Of a DNA stretch of 64,000 nt, positions 1-10,384 are shown piece by piece. A model generated the notes under the pieces. That model was not told the DNA's origin and did not search any database. It worked only from the letters and a program-made list of their open reading frames with translations. Position numbers and translations under genes: made by a program. The stretch comes from Paraspadella gotoi (taxonomy: Eukaryota > Chaetognatha): the NCBI GenBank assembly GCA_051294375.1, contig CM119268.1, positions 1,695,486 to 1,759,485 on the forward strand, read 5' to 3'. The first letter of the stretch is position 1. Every line of letters starts with the position of its first letter.

Positions 1-663
1 CCTCCATCTCGTTACTCCATTTCCTTTCTTCATATTTCGTTACTCCATTTTCTTTTTTCCATTTTGTTACTCCATTATCTTTTTTTTCCTTTCCTTTCCT
101 CCATCTCGTAACTCCATTTTCTTTTCCTTTTCGCCATCAAATTCTTCCTTCATTCTTTTAAACTTTTCCCTTTCTCCATTTTCTCAGTCCTCATCTTCTT
201 AATCTCCTCCCAAATCCCGACTTACTCCGACCCGTTTTATTTTTTTCTCTCTCTCGAAAAGGAGCGGGACTTTCCTCTCGTACGATTCGCTTCACAGTTT
301 TCTCTCCTTCAATTTAACAATCAATCCTGATTTTCACGGCTCGAATATTCACTGTGATTTGAATAATTCTTCATTCGCCTAAACGCCGCGTCAAGTCACG
401 ACCCATCTCGTTTCACAGTGAATTCTCATTCAGGGAGACGTCGTTCCCGTCATTTTGGCCCGTAACCCCGCCGGCCGTGACATTATCACTATTTTCTTTT
501 TTTTTTTCCAGAGTTCTCTCCCCCTCCCCATCGCCTAAGTTAAGTTATCCCTCCCCCCCACTAGTCTCGACGCCCATTAGGAAAATGACCCTGAGGTTTT
601 TCCTTCCTTCTTTCCGAGTTTCTCCCATTTTTTTATCCGACGGAAACAAAAGGGGCCGAGGAT
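1..663. repeat. Pyrimidine-rich gene-free stretch with degenerate ~33-bp repeats
   Basis: The first ~190 bp are a degenerate tandem of a T/C-rich unit containing TTACTCCATTTTCTTTT. The rest is unique T-rich sequence. An inverted pair, ATTCACTGTG near 346 and CACAGTGAAT near 414, is separated by about 60 bp. No exon or RNA gene could be supported. Confidence 0.5.
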
Positions 664-1065
664 TTAGGCCAAAAGATAGAGGAAGAATACCGAGAGAGAA
701 AGATCGGAGGGTTGGTCAATGGTCAGGAATGAGGCCAAAAAAGAGAGGAAGAATGCTGAGTGAGAAAGATCGAAGGGTTGGTCAATGGTCAGGATTGAGG
801 CCCAAAAAGAGATGAAGAATGCCGAGAGAGAAAGATCGAAGGGTTGGTCAATGGTCAGGATTGAGGCCAAAAAGGAGATGAAGAATGCCGAGAGAAAAAG
901 ATCGAAGGGTTGGTCAATGGTCAGGATTGAGGCCCAAAAAGAGATGAAGAATGCCGAGAGAGAAAGATCAGAGGGTTGGTCATTGGTCAGAATTGAGGCC
1001 AAAAAAGAGAGGAAGAATGCCAAGAAAGAAAATTCGGAGGGTTGGTCAATGGTCATCGGTCAGGA
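664..1065. repeat. 66-bp minisatellite, six units
   Basis: The motif GTTGGTCAATGGTCAGGA recurs at 711, 777, 843, 909, 975 and 1041, exactly 66 bp apart. The unit also holds AAAGAGATGAAGAATGCCGA. Because 66 is a multiple of three, frames stay open for long distances on both strands, for example a 22-residue period starting MVRIEAQKEMKN on plus. The frames show no start context or splice partner, so I call this a repeat and not a gene. Confidence 0.85.
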
Positions 1066-1133
1066 ATTTGGCATGATGTCTAAAAATATCGGCATGAAAC
1101 CGAATGCAAAGTAGTCTCATAGTAAAGTAACCA

Positions 1134-1312
1134 AAGTTTGTCAAAGGAGAAGGATGTCTTGTCAAAGGAAGAAGGGATGTCCACTGTCAAAGAGGAAGAG
1201 GGATGTCATTGTCAAAGGGAAAAGAAGGAATGTTTGTCAAAGAGAAGGAATGTGATCGAGATGTCAAAGATGTAGAGAAGGATGTCTTGTCAAAGGAGAA
1301 GGATGTCTCGAT
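1134..1312. repeat. Degenerate tandem repeat of GTCAAAGGAGAAGGATGTC
   Basis: About seven imperfect units of 20-30 bp, each with GTCAAAG followed by a purine run and GGATGT or GGAATGT. Unit length varies, so no reading frame is maintained. Confidence 0.7.
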
Positions 1313-1569
1313 GGCCTCAAGACCTGGAAAGTATTTCCTAGTCGCCAAGCAGGATCGGTCCTTCCATTGTGGCCTAGCGGACCGAAACCATGTTGGCCAA
1401 GGAAAGTGTATCCACGAGGCCGAGAAGGGCAGAGACCCGGCCAAGGTTTCAACCTCGGTTTTGCCGATCGTAAAAAAAAAAATGGGAAAACGGAGTTGGA
1501 GGAAAAGAAGGAGAGATAAAGAGAGAGGAGAAAAAAAGTAGATAGAGAGAGAAAGAGAGAAAAGGAGAA

Positions 1570-1679
1570 ATGAAGGAAGGAAGGAAGGAAGGAAGGAAGG
1601 AAGGAAGGAAGGAAGGAAGGAAGGAAGGAAGGAAGGAAGGAAGGAAGGAAGGAAGGAAGGAAAGAAAAAAGAAGGGAAC

Positions 1680-1760
<81 letters not shown>
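1570..1760. repeat. Compound microsatellite (GAAG)n then (GAAA)n
   Basis: About 22 GAAG units are followed, after a short interruption near 1665-1685, by about 20 GAAA units. The long Lys/Glu/Arg frame here is an artefact of the repeat. Confidence 0.95.
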
Positions 1761-2345
1761 GGAAGGTATCTCAAGAAACCCGCGTCATCCTGAGTAGGAA
1801 AAAAAAAACCTTAAATTTTCGAGATGTTGAGCCGCGTAACGAGAAATTAGAGACTTCGGCGTTACACTAGACCGAGATTTCCGTCTCCTTGGTTACGGGC
1901 GTCGTAAACAGGCGCCATCTTTCGCGCATAAATTGTATCCACAGCGAGGCGGGGCGAGGGGGGGGAGGAGCTAAGAGAGAGATGGGCGGAAGATAAAGGA
2001 TAGGAAGGATACAGATGGGGATCAGGGATACAGATAGGTGAATCAGTGCGGGAAGGGAAAACAGGCTGAATTAGAGGAGGAGAAGAAGAGAATGAGAATG
2101 CCTTCTAACAAGGAGAGAGAGAGAGGAGGAGACGAGAGAGAGAGAGAGAGAGAGAGAAGAGAGAGGAGAGAGAGAGAGAACGAAATACCGGCTGCTTCGC
2201 TTAAATTTACATAATTTTTTTCAACGACAAAAAAATGGGTTAATTATTCCCGCGATGGAATTTTTTTTCCCCTTCGACAACTTACCTTCGAAAACGCGAG
2301 GGTAAGGTCATTGTTCGCCCGAGAAAAGAAAAGGATTTTGAGGAA
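1761..2345. other. Gene-free spacer with a (GA)n patch
   Basis: Unique sequence with a GA-rich patch at about 2112-2182. No exon with convincing splice sites was seen. Confidence 0.4.
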
Positions 2346-3014
2346 GATTCGGGTGCAAATTACTGTACAAAGGATCCATTTTGTACGAATACATTTTGTA
2401 CCATCTAGGAAAAAAAGTATATTATGGCAACAGCTGGGTTGCCTGTGATGCCCATTGGGATGGGGCATCTCACTGTTAGCTTTGGGGGCTTCCAACCCTC
2501 AGTGACGCCTCCAGTCACTGGCGCGGTTGCCCTAGGACGGTCTCGCTTTGCCAACGCAGAGGGAAGTCGTTAGGACTGTGAATGGAACACTACACTTGGG
2601 ATGGTGTGTTCCCCTTCTGAGCCAATGGATTTGGCTGAAGGATGGTGGACGTGAGGCGGTGTGAATATACCGCCACAATATCACATTTTTAGTAAAGGAT
2701 ATCTACTCAAAAACTTTTTCGATTTTAAAAAAAAATTAGAAGATTCGGGTGAGAATTATTGTACAAAGAATCCATTTTGTACAAATACATTTTGTACCAT
2801 CTAGATAAAAAAGTATATCACATTTTTAGTAGAGGATATCTACTCGAAAACTTTTTCGATTTTAAAAAAAAATTAAAAGATTCGGGTAAGAATTACTGTA
2901 CAAAGACTCCATTTTGTACGAATAAATTTTGTACCATCTAGGTAAAAAAGTATATCACATTTTTAGTAGAGGATATCTACTTGAAAACTTTTTCGATTTT
3001 AAAAAAAAATTAGA
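2346..3014. repeat. 137-bp tandem repeat, three units, first interrupted by an insertion
   Basis: Units begin with GATTCGGGT at 2346, 2742 and 2879. Units two and three are 137 bp apart. Unit one is 396 bp because a 255-bp element plus a 4-bp duplication sits inside it. Each unit carries TTTTGTAC twice, AAAAGTATATCACATTTTT and ACTTTTTCGATTTT. Confidence 0.85.
2423..2677 (+). mobile_element. Dispersed element family A (255 bp), copy 1
   Basis: Starts TATGGCAAC and ends CCGCCACA. The outer ends read TATGGCAAC and, on the opposite strand, TGTGGCGGT, differing only by transitions, so they may be 9-bp terminal inverted repeats. Each end can fold: GGCAACAGCTGGGTTGCC at the left and GGCGGTGTGAATATACCGCC at the right. 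The undisturbed neighbouring 137-bp units give the empty site and imply a 4-bp target duplication, ATAT. There is no ORF, so it is non-autonomous. Other copies are at 38818-39061 and 50147-50407. Confidence 0.8.
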
Positions 3015-3471
3015 ATGTTTTTAAATCTACATCAAACTTCCTTTCAGTAGATTCCTTTTATTTTTCTATAGGTCAAATCGTTTAGAAGTAACAGAAAAAT
3101 AAAGATCGCTACTTTAAATAAAAAATGACGAAAAAAATCATATTTATTTTTTTACTATTTTTGGTATTTAGTTATTTGATTTTATTTTGAATGGAGTTAA
3201 TTTTTTTTTTATTTGACAATGCTAAAGGCATTGCAACTCTTTTTGGTTAAAGAAAAAGGTCATTATACTTATTTTATTTATATAAGAAAAGAGGAAAAAA
3301 CGTGCAACATGAATATCGTAGCTGAAAAGAATTGCATTAAAGGTGTGGAAAACATTTCACTGTCATACCTTAAGTCGATGTACGAGAGCATGCCCAGACA
3401 AATGTAAGCAGTAGTCCATGCAGAGGGAGGGCATACAAAATATTAAGAATATTTCATGTTTTTTTATATTT
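3015..3471. other. AT-rich spacer
   Basis: AT-rich sequence with homopolymer runs. A 64-codon plus-strand frame at 3213-3407 has no splice sites or family signature that I can support. Confidence 0.4.
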
Positions 3472-3477
3472 TTTATT
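3472..3477 (-). terminator. Candidate polyadenylation signal AATAAA
   Basis: TTTATT on plus is AATAAA on minus, about 61 bp beyond the stop codon of the putative minus-strand terminal exon at 3539-3685. Confidence 0.35.
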
Positions 3478-3538
3478 GAATTTAAATTAACTTTTCAATA
3501 ATTATGTGATATACTTTTCTCTGTTACTATATCTGGGT

Positions 3539-3685
3539 TTAGAGATAAGTGGAAAATGTTAAGAAATTCGGATGTTGGTTTAAAAGTTGAGCAACAACAA
3601 AAGTCGATGACACATCTTCAGGCATAACAGCAGCCATAGCAGCAGCACCTGCAGCCATCGCAGCAGCGACAGCAGTTTTCTTACC
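3539..3685 (-). CDS. Putative Ala-rich 3'-terminal exon, gene unknown
   Basis: On minus, a good acceptor (CTCTTTGCTCCTTCAG) is followed by an open frame of 48 codons and TAA. It begins GKKTAVAAAMAAGAAAM and continues with a normal-looking segment containing PEDVSSTFVVAQLLNQHPNF. AATAAA follows 61 bp after the stop. The phase is 0, whereas the exon chain of the neighbouring minus-strand gene offers phase 1, so it cannot simply be spliced onto exon 3 of that gene. It could be the last exon of another transcript or a chance frame over a GCT/GCA repeat. A Leu-rich alternative frame is also open but shorter. Confidence 0.3.
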   Translation of the reverse strand, partial: GKKTAVAAAMAAGAAAMAAVMPEDVSSTFVVAQLLNQHPNFLTFSTYL

Positions 3686-3742
3686 CTGAAGGAGCAAAGA
3701 GATTTACTCTTTTTGTGATTAAACCATAAAGAAAAATTATTT

Positions 3743-3812
3743 TGATGCTAGTGCAGAGCACAATATAGTATTCCCCGATCTAATACTTAAGGGAGTATTC
3801 CTTTTTAGAAAA
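3743..3812 (+). repeat. Dispersed repeat family B, 5' fragment
   Basis: TTTTGATGCTAGTGCAGAG and TATTCCCCGATCTAATACTT match the left end of the full copy at 36819-37124. Only this end is present. Confidence 0.7.
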
Positions 3813-4139
3813 CTAAAATGACTCAGTTAAATACTTGAATAATGCCGCATTGAATAAGCGGTGATGTAATCGCACGGCGCGACTAAAAAATTCAAAAATA
3901 TAAAAATCTTTGCACTTTCCTTGAGTAACAATTTTGTATATATCAAACAGACATTCAAATTATTTAAATTTTTTTTTATTTTGAAATTTGAAAGAAAGCA
4001 AATTATTTTGAAGCTAAAAAATAAAAATTTATGTATTTGAGTACTCAGAGCCTTTAAAATTACAAATTCCGGCCAACTTTTCCCAAAAAATTTAGAAATT
4101 AATTAATTTATGTTTAAAAATTATAATAAAAGTAAGGGT

Positions 4140-4260
4140 TTGAGATTGTGATATGGATTAGAGTTAAGAATTAATTTAAGTATTAGGATTAGAGATTTAG
4201 GATTAGAGTTTATGGGTTTGGGCTATCGATCAGGTTAGGGTAAAGTGTTAAAATTAGGGA
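4140..4260. other. 3' flank with degenerate TTAGG-like motifs
   Basis: Directly after the stop of the minus-strand gene, plus-strand motifs such as ATTAGGATTAGAG, TTTAGGATTAG and GGTTAGGG recur irregularly. This resembles a decayed TTAGG-type array only loosely. No AATAAA is seen on minus immediately after the stop. Confidence 0.25.
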
Positions 4261-6431
4261 TTAGGTGGCTGGACAAGAGTCTCTAGCAAAATTTTCAGCC
4301 ATGATGGTGGCGCCCTTTAGTGCTTCCTCTTCAATCAGCGCCGTAGAAGGAAATGGTTGAGGGTCCATCATTGAACACCAGTGATAAATGGCATAGGAAG
4401 CAACATATAACCGAACCAAATGATCTTTGAAACGTGAAAACCTTTGTTTGTATTTTTCAGTGCAAAAAATATGTTCTAAAGCCTTGGCGAATTTTACAGG
4501 TCCGTGGACTATTAGACGTTGCAGCTGGTACAAGGCGATTTGAAAATCTGGGCAGGGAATTGGTTGAAGATAATAAGAGAACTTTATTATTATGAATATT
4601 TGCAAATTATGTAAATTGATTACCTGACAAACGATTCCAAAAATTGAGTGTGAACATCGTTTTTTGGTTAAAATCATTTTCAACAATTAAGTTGCGAAAT
4701 CTATAAACAACTTTGTCAAGCAGTGCCAAGTGATCATGATACGGTTCGTCCAACTTAGCAAATTCAAGCTCATTTACTAATTCTTTAACGTCTGCCAAAT
4801 TGCTGATGTCTTTCAGTGATTGTACAATATCTGCTTCTTTTGCATCATATTCTTCCCGTATTTCATCAAAAATATTATTAAATACGTTTTTGATGGACGA
4901 AAGGTTAACCAAATTTGTAATCCCATTTCGATTCAAGCCTTGAGATAAAAGATATTTTGCTTCTTTAAAAGCAGATTCCATTGGAGAAGAGACAAGAAAA
5001 TCATTTATCTCACGGGAAAATAATTTTGCCTCAAACAGACCGGAAATGTTAAAAGTTTTCAAGAATTCTAAAGTCGGGAGAATAGGGGAGAATTCGCCTT
5101 GGCGATTTGATGGACGTTCACAGTAAACCAATAGATTGTAGCCAAAATGTCTTAAATGATTAATGAAAGAACAATGAGGTGCAATTTCAAAGCAACTGCC
5201 GCCCTCACATTTGGGTTTACATTTGAAATCCCCGAAATTGAATCCAGTACATTTTTCGTAGTCTGACGGACAAATTGAAAGTCCATATAGGATGACAGCC
5301 TTCAAAGTTATGGATCTTAGGAGTCGGTTTTCAGTCTGTTGACCTCTCAAAATTTCACCAGCGTCTCGTATGCTGAAAATATTTTGAAGAGCGACAAAAA
5401 AACGAATTCTTGCGCGAATTAAAGCTGAACAGTTAAGGCTGCGATCTGGGTTGTTGTCGTTTTCTTTGATCAAGGAAAGAATCTCAACTAACATCTGAGT
5501 TTCATTCAATCTCGTTTCATTTGATATCTCGATGGACAATTCCTCTGCCTCTCGTAAAACGATCAACTTCTCCTTCGGAAAACCTAAACTCTCCAGTTCT
5601 TCGTCAGAGGCTGCGGCGTCTTTAAGTTCAAGACGGACGGCGTCAAATATTCTGGTCAAATTAGAGACATCTGCAGTCGTGTTTGAGAAGAGTCGTTCGA
5701 ACAGATAGAGAAGGAGACGATTCTCGCTTTGCCAAATCGAAGCTTCCATCAGCCTCGATGCGTCGGACCTAAATTTTCCCCGCGAGAGAATTTTCGGCAG
5801 CAGCGATTCGAGAGTCTCCAACGTCTGTTTAAAGTTTTGGGTGAGATTCAAGTCAAAGCCGGACCTCCAGTTTCGGCGAGTGGCGTTCAACCAATCTGAA
5901 GAGTTGCTGTGCGGAAAAAAATTTTGAAATTAGTTTCTGCTCTACTGGTTGTTAGACTCTTTAATCTAAAGTTTAAAGATAAAACATTAAGTCCAATGCG
6001 TAATTAGGGTATATTGAAAAATATACAAAAATATATTTCATAATTAATTTATTCGCATTAAAAGTATTTTAGTATTTTGATTTGTCCTTACCCACGAGAG
6101 CGTTTCCGATTCGGCGGGTGGCAGAGGGAAGAAGTTCCAACGAACTTAATTAAAGCATCGTTTCCTTCAACCTAAGAAAAAATTATGTTTGATTTAATTT
6201 TAAGAATGTCCAGTAAAATGTATACAAATCTTAGAAACAGATAATTCAATGATTTTATGACAATGACATAAACAGAAACTGATTTTTGTTTATACAAAAC
6301 AATTAGTCGGTGAAAAATTGAAAAATATCACAGACGCAGTTGAATATTTGTAAAACTGTATTTACCTGCGTAATATTTAGTATTAAAGCAGTAAAAAAGT
6401 ATCCGAAAAAAATATTTTTTAAAATTGCCAT
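4261..6431 (-). CDS. Secreted, heavily N-glycosylated orphan protein (4 exons, 571 aa)
   Basis: Minus-strand join: 6431-6366, 6171-6092, 5906-4624, 4547-4261. All introns are GT-AG and phases agree (0, 2, 1). Exon 1 starts with ATG and encodes MAILKNIFFGYFFTALILN, a typical signal peptide. The mature protein carries about ten NxS/T sequons, for instance NSSD, NATR, NLTQ, NTTA, NLTR, NETR, NETQ, NCSA, NISG and NLSS. Seven cysteines fall between residues ~261 and 311 (pattern CX6CX9CX3CX4CX6CX16C), flanked by mostly helical, Leu/Glu-rich sequence. It ends RDSCPAT. I do not recognise a family. The composition suggests an extracellular or lumenal glycoprotein. The structure is intact, with no frameshift or premature stop. 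Confidence 0.8.
6366..6431 (-). CDS. Signal-peptide exon of the orphan glycoprotein gene
   Basis: The 22-codon first coding exon ends AATATTACGCAG and is followed by the donor GTAAATAC. The ATG at 6431-6429 is the only start compatible with the exon chain. The short basic start (MAILK) followed by aromatic and aliphatic residues makes a normal secretion signal. Confidence 0.75.
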
Positions 6432-7500
6432 TTTTCAGGAATCGAACTATAATGACCATGTGAAAAATAATTTAGGGATTTTCAGGGAATAAGAAAACGA
6501 AAATAGTCTTAAATTAAATTATTTTGAAACCCGCATGAACTTTGTTGTATATAAAATAAATTAAACCAGAATAAATTCTCATTCCATGACTAGTTTGTTC
6601 AATCAAAATAAACCCGATGTAGTGTTTGTCTTAACCGCTTATTTATATTAAAATTCGTCTTGTTTGTTTTTATATAATGAAAACATTTAAACGCTCACAT
6701 ATAAAGCTATCGTGACATTTGTTTGTTTTGTTTTTATTCGAATCGACGTCGCCTAGTGAGTCACTAGAAAATAGAATCGCGGTGAAACAAAAGAGCATAG
6801 TAATTTGAAACTCATTGTCTTTTGAAAACTCAATAGAGTCGGAATCTAATGATAAGCAGATCCGACTAATAAAAATAATAATAATAAAAATTATTTTTTG
6901 TCTATGTTTTATTGAAATAAAAAAAAAGAATAGTAAATATTTTGTGACAAGGGACGGCTCTCGGTTTTGATTCTATTACTGAAGGGAAAAGCACTGTCTC
7001 TGTCTGTCTCTCTCTCTTTCTCTCTCTTTCTCTCTCTCTCTCTCTGAAGTCACGGCCGGCGGAAATAGTCGGCACCGAGATGGCAGCTACGACCGTCTTG
7101 CTTTGTCCGGTACGACTTTGGTCAAAGCCGTAGGGGTTGCTTTGTCCATCGGTCATAACCCACGGGCGAATCAGAAAATAGGGAAATAGAAAAAAAACTC
7201 GTTAAAGTTTCGTCACCTCAATACAATCTAATCAATACAATCTAATCAACTTGAAACACAGAGAGAGATTCTCTACCCCTCTCCCCCTCACAAAAAAAAA
7301 GAAAATTTTCATCTCCCAAGTAATAAAGATCCATCGCGAGCGACACGGATTTTCCAACATTCGAGACGACACCTCCCCTCTCTCTCTCTCTCCCTCTCTC
7401 TCTCTCTCTCCCCTCCTTCTCTCCACTCCCCCTTCTCCGGGGTCGAGATTAGAATTTTCGTCACGTCTTTCGCTCCAGAGACTTCGTTAAAAATTCCCCT
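6432..7500. other. 5' flank of the orphan gene, AT-rich, with CT microsatellites
   Basis: No exon recognised. (CT)n tracts lie at about 7004-7047 and 7378-7412. The Arg/Glu frames over them are repeat artefacts. A promoter cannot be placed. Confidence 0.4.
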
Positions 7501-7501
7501 C

Positions 7502-7975
7502 AAAAACTCGTTCCTCCTCTTCCCCCTCTTCCTACTCCTCTTCCTTCTCCTCTTCCTTCTCCTCTTCCTTCTCCTCTTCCTTATACTCTTCCTTCTTCTC
7601 TTCCTTCTTTTCTTCCTACTCCTCTTCCTTCTCTTCTTCCTTCCCCTCTTCCTTCTCCTCTTCCTTCTCCTCTTCCTTCTCCTCNNNNNNNNNNNNNNNN
7701 NNNNNNNNNNNNNNNNNNNNNNNNNNNNNNNNNNNNNNNNNNNNNNNNNNNNNNNNNNNNNNNNNNNNNNNNNNNNNNNNNNNNNNNNNNNNNNNNNNNN
7801 NNNNNNNNNNNNNNNNNNNNNNNNNNTTCTTTTCTTCTTACTCCTCTTCCTTCTCCTCTTCCTTCCCCTCTTCCTTCTTCTCTTCCTAATCCTCTTCCTT
7901 CTCCTCTTCTTTCTCCTCGTCCTTCTCCTCTTCCTTCTCCTCTTCCTCCTCTTCCTTCTCTCTTTTCCTCTTTGG
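7502..7975. repeat. (CTTCTCCTCTTC)n satellite-like tract interrupted by an N run
   Basis: A 12-bp pyrimidine unit, CTTCCTCTTCTC with variants, runs on both sides of the 142-base N run at 7685-7826. The gap is evidently an assembly failure inside the repeat. Confidence 0.9.
7685..7826. other. Assembly gap, 142 N
   Basis: Run of N inside the CTTCTC repeat. Confidence 1.
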
Positions 7976-8157
7976 GTTTTCACTTCTTTTTTTCTTCACC
8001 AAAAAAAAAAATCACAGTCGCTTCGATAAGAGTTCACGGTTCACGTGGTCAATCACGCGGGGGATTTAGTTTGGAGCTGAAAGGATAAATTATTATTTTG
8101 TTATTATTAATGAAAAATAAAAAAGTTGCCCGTCAATATTGATGCTAGGTGTGTCAG

Positions 8158-8203
8158 GAGAGAGAGAGAGAAAGAGAGACAGACAGACAGATACACACAC
8201 ACA

Positions 8204-8236
<33 letters not shown>

Positions 8237-8237
8237 G
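8158..8237. repeat. GA/CA microsatellite
   Basis: GAGA, GACA and CACA dinucleotide runs, bordered by unique AT-rich sequence. Confidence 0.9.
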
Positions 8238-8319
8238 TTGTTGTCCTTATCATTATTGTACGATACAAAGAGAGCCTCACTCATTCCTCTGAAGAATGAG
8301 CCATTAGAACATAAGCCTT

Positions 8320-9111
8320 NNNNNNNNNNNNNNNNNNNNNNNNNNNNNNNNNNNNNNNNNNNNNNNNNNNNNNNNNNNNNNNNNNNNNNNNNNNNNNNNN
8401 NNNNNNNNNNNNNNNNNNNNNNNNNNNNNNNNNNNNNNNNNNNNNNNNNNNNNNNNNNNNNNNNNNNNNNNNNNNNNNNNNNNNNNNNNNNNNNNNNNNN
8501 NNNNNNNNNNNNNNNNNNNNNNNNNNNNNNNNNNNNNNNNNNNNNNNNNNNNNNNNNNNNNNNNNNNNNNNNNNNNNNNNNNNNNNNNNNNNNNNNNNNN
8601 NNNNNNNNNNNNNNNNNNNNNNNNNNNNNNNNNNNNNNNNNNNNNNNNNNNNNNNNNNNNNNNNNNNNNNNNNNNNNNNNNNNNNNNNNNNNNNNNNNNN
8701 NNNNNNNNNNNNNNNNNNNNNNNNNNNNNNNNNNNNNNNNNNNNNNNNNNNNNNNNNNNNNNNNNNNNNNNNNNNNNNNNNNNNNNNNNNNNNNNNNNNN
8801 NNNNNNNNNNNNNNNNNNNNNNNNNNNNNNNNNNNNNNNNNNNNNNNNNNNNNNNNNNNNNNNNNNNNNNNNNNNNNNNNNNNNNNNNNNNNNNNNNNNN
8901 NNNNNNNNNNNNNNNNNNNNNNNNNNNNNNNNNNNNNNNNNNNNNNNNNNNNNNNNNNNNNNNNNNNNNNNNNNNNNNNNNNNNNNNNNNNNNNNNNNNN
9001 NNNNNNNNNNNNNNNNNNNNNNNNNNNNNNNNNNNNNNNNNNNNNNNNNNNNNNNNNNNNNNNNNNNNNNNNNNNNNNNNNNNNNNNNNNNNNNNNNNNN
9101 NNNNNNNNNNN
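8320..9111. other. Assembly gap, 792 N
   Basis: Run of N. Together with the 172-base run at 9208-9379 it isolates a 96-bp GC-rich island. Confidence 1.
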
Positions 9112-9207
9112 ATGATGGCGCCGGTGAGAATCGAGAGGCGGCGCGGGCAAATCGGAACGCCGCCGCTGAAGCCGACGCCCCCGTTAGAACACCGAATCCC
9201 GTCGGTC
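9112..9207. other. GC-rich 96-bp island between two gaps, possible exon fragment
   Basis: About 65% GC, clearly above the surrounding AT-rich sequence and similar to the coding exons of the RhoGAP gene. On plus, one frame reads DGAGENREAARANRNAAA without stop, and other frames are open too. Without flanks no splice site or product can be assigned. Confidence 0.3.
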
Positions 9208-9379
9208 NNNNNNNNNNNNNNNNNNNNNNNNNNNNNNNNNNNNNNNNNNNNNNNNNNNNNNNNNNNNNNNNNNNNNNNNNNNNNNNNNNNNNNNNNNNNN
9301 NNNNNNNNNNNNNNNNNNNNNNNNNNNNNNNNNNNNNNNNNNNNNNNNNNNNNNNNNNNNNNNNNNNNNNNNNNNNNNN
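9208..9379. other. Assembly gap, 172 N
   Basis: Run of N. Confidence 1.
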
Positions 9380-10380
9380 CCTTTTTTTTTTCTCTATCTT
9401 CAGCTGGAAATCTGTCTCCTTTATAAACCAGCGAAGTATGTATAACTATTTCCGAAACTACAAATTTATCATCACCTGAATCAAAACGACAGATCCATCT
9501 TTCTAAGAAACGGCAAATCCTTCTCTTAAACTGACAAATCCTTCACCAATGACCCGGCAAATTTGTTGTTCACTGTTTCTTTGTGTTTTTTATTCTCTTC
9601 ATACGTCTTTTGCCTTAATTTTTTCTTCTCTTTTTTTTTTTTTTTTTTTCAATAAATCTAAAATATCTTTACGTTTTTTTTTGACTGAATTGAAAAGTAG
9701 GTATTACCAGGTTTAATTTTAAGTACGATTGTTTTTTGCGTATGATTGATTTTTTATATATTTACGGGTTTGGCATCACTTTTTTCTCTGGCCTTTCTTC
9801 CGTCTCATTTCTTGCTGTTTCCTCTGCATCAATTGCGTCGACGATCGCTTTCATTATTCTTTCTCGTCATAGTGGCAGTAGAATAAAAAATAAGAACTTT
9901 CTCTTTCTGCAAAAAAATGAAAGGGGAAAAAGTGGTGTTACCGGTGAAAAGTTTTTAAAACTCAAATAAAAAATTTTGGAAATTGAAAAAAAATTCAGAA
10001 AAAAGAATAAAGAAAGATAAAAATACGCGAACTTGTTCATTAGATAATTTAGGAGATTGCGGCAGAGTCTGACCGCATTGTTTTTCCGAAAAAAATTTTT
10101 TTTTAATATTTTTTTTGCGTTTCCAAGATTTGGCCATTTCATCTTTTGTACTTTTTCTATGAAGTGTAAGAATTTTTAAAAAAGGGACGCTCAGACTTAG
10201 AATTCAGGTGAGGATATTGGAACCAAAAAATGATGACCTCCGTCACTCCGCTTTGCGGACTGGGAATTCAAAGAAATTTTCATTGGTGAACCTCTATTAT
10301 CTCGCTTTCGCGAAAATGATAAGAGGCTGCGGTTTTCCGACGTTCTAAAAGTAGAAAATTAGCTCTGAACTAATGAATAC
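9380..10380. other. Gene-free T-rich spacer
   Basis: A single stray unit of the array that starts near 10385 (AAACTGACAAATCCTTCACC) occurs near 9525. The remainder is T- and A-run-rich sequence. The short frames at 9736-9969 and 9867-10142 overlap on opposite strands and look fortuitous. Confidence 0.4.
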
Positions 10381-10384
10381 TAGG

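Noticed and set aside
3600-3680. CRISPR-like or other prokaryotic-type repeat array in this region
   Set aside because: The GCA/GCT repetition is a trinucleotide pattern within an open frame; nothing here suggests a CRISPR array, and the genome is eukaryotic.
4140-4260. Interstitial telomere array of TTAGG type
   Set aside because: Motifs are irregularly spaced and mixed with unrelated AT-rich sequence; no run of two perfect adjacent units.
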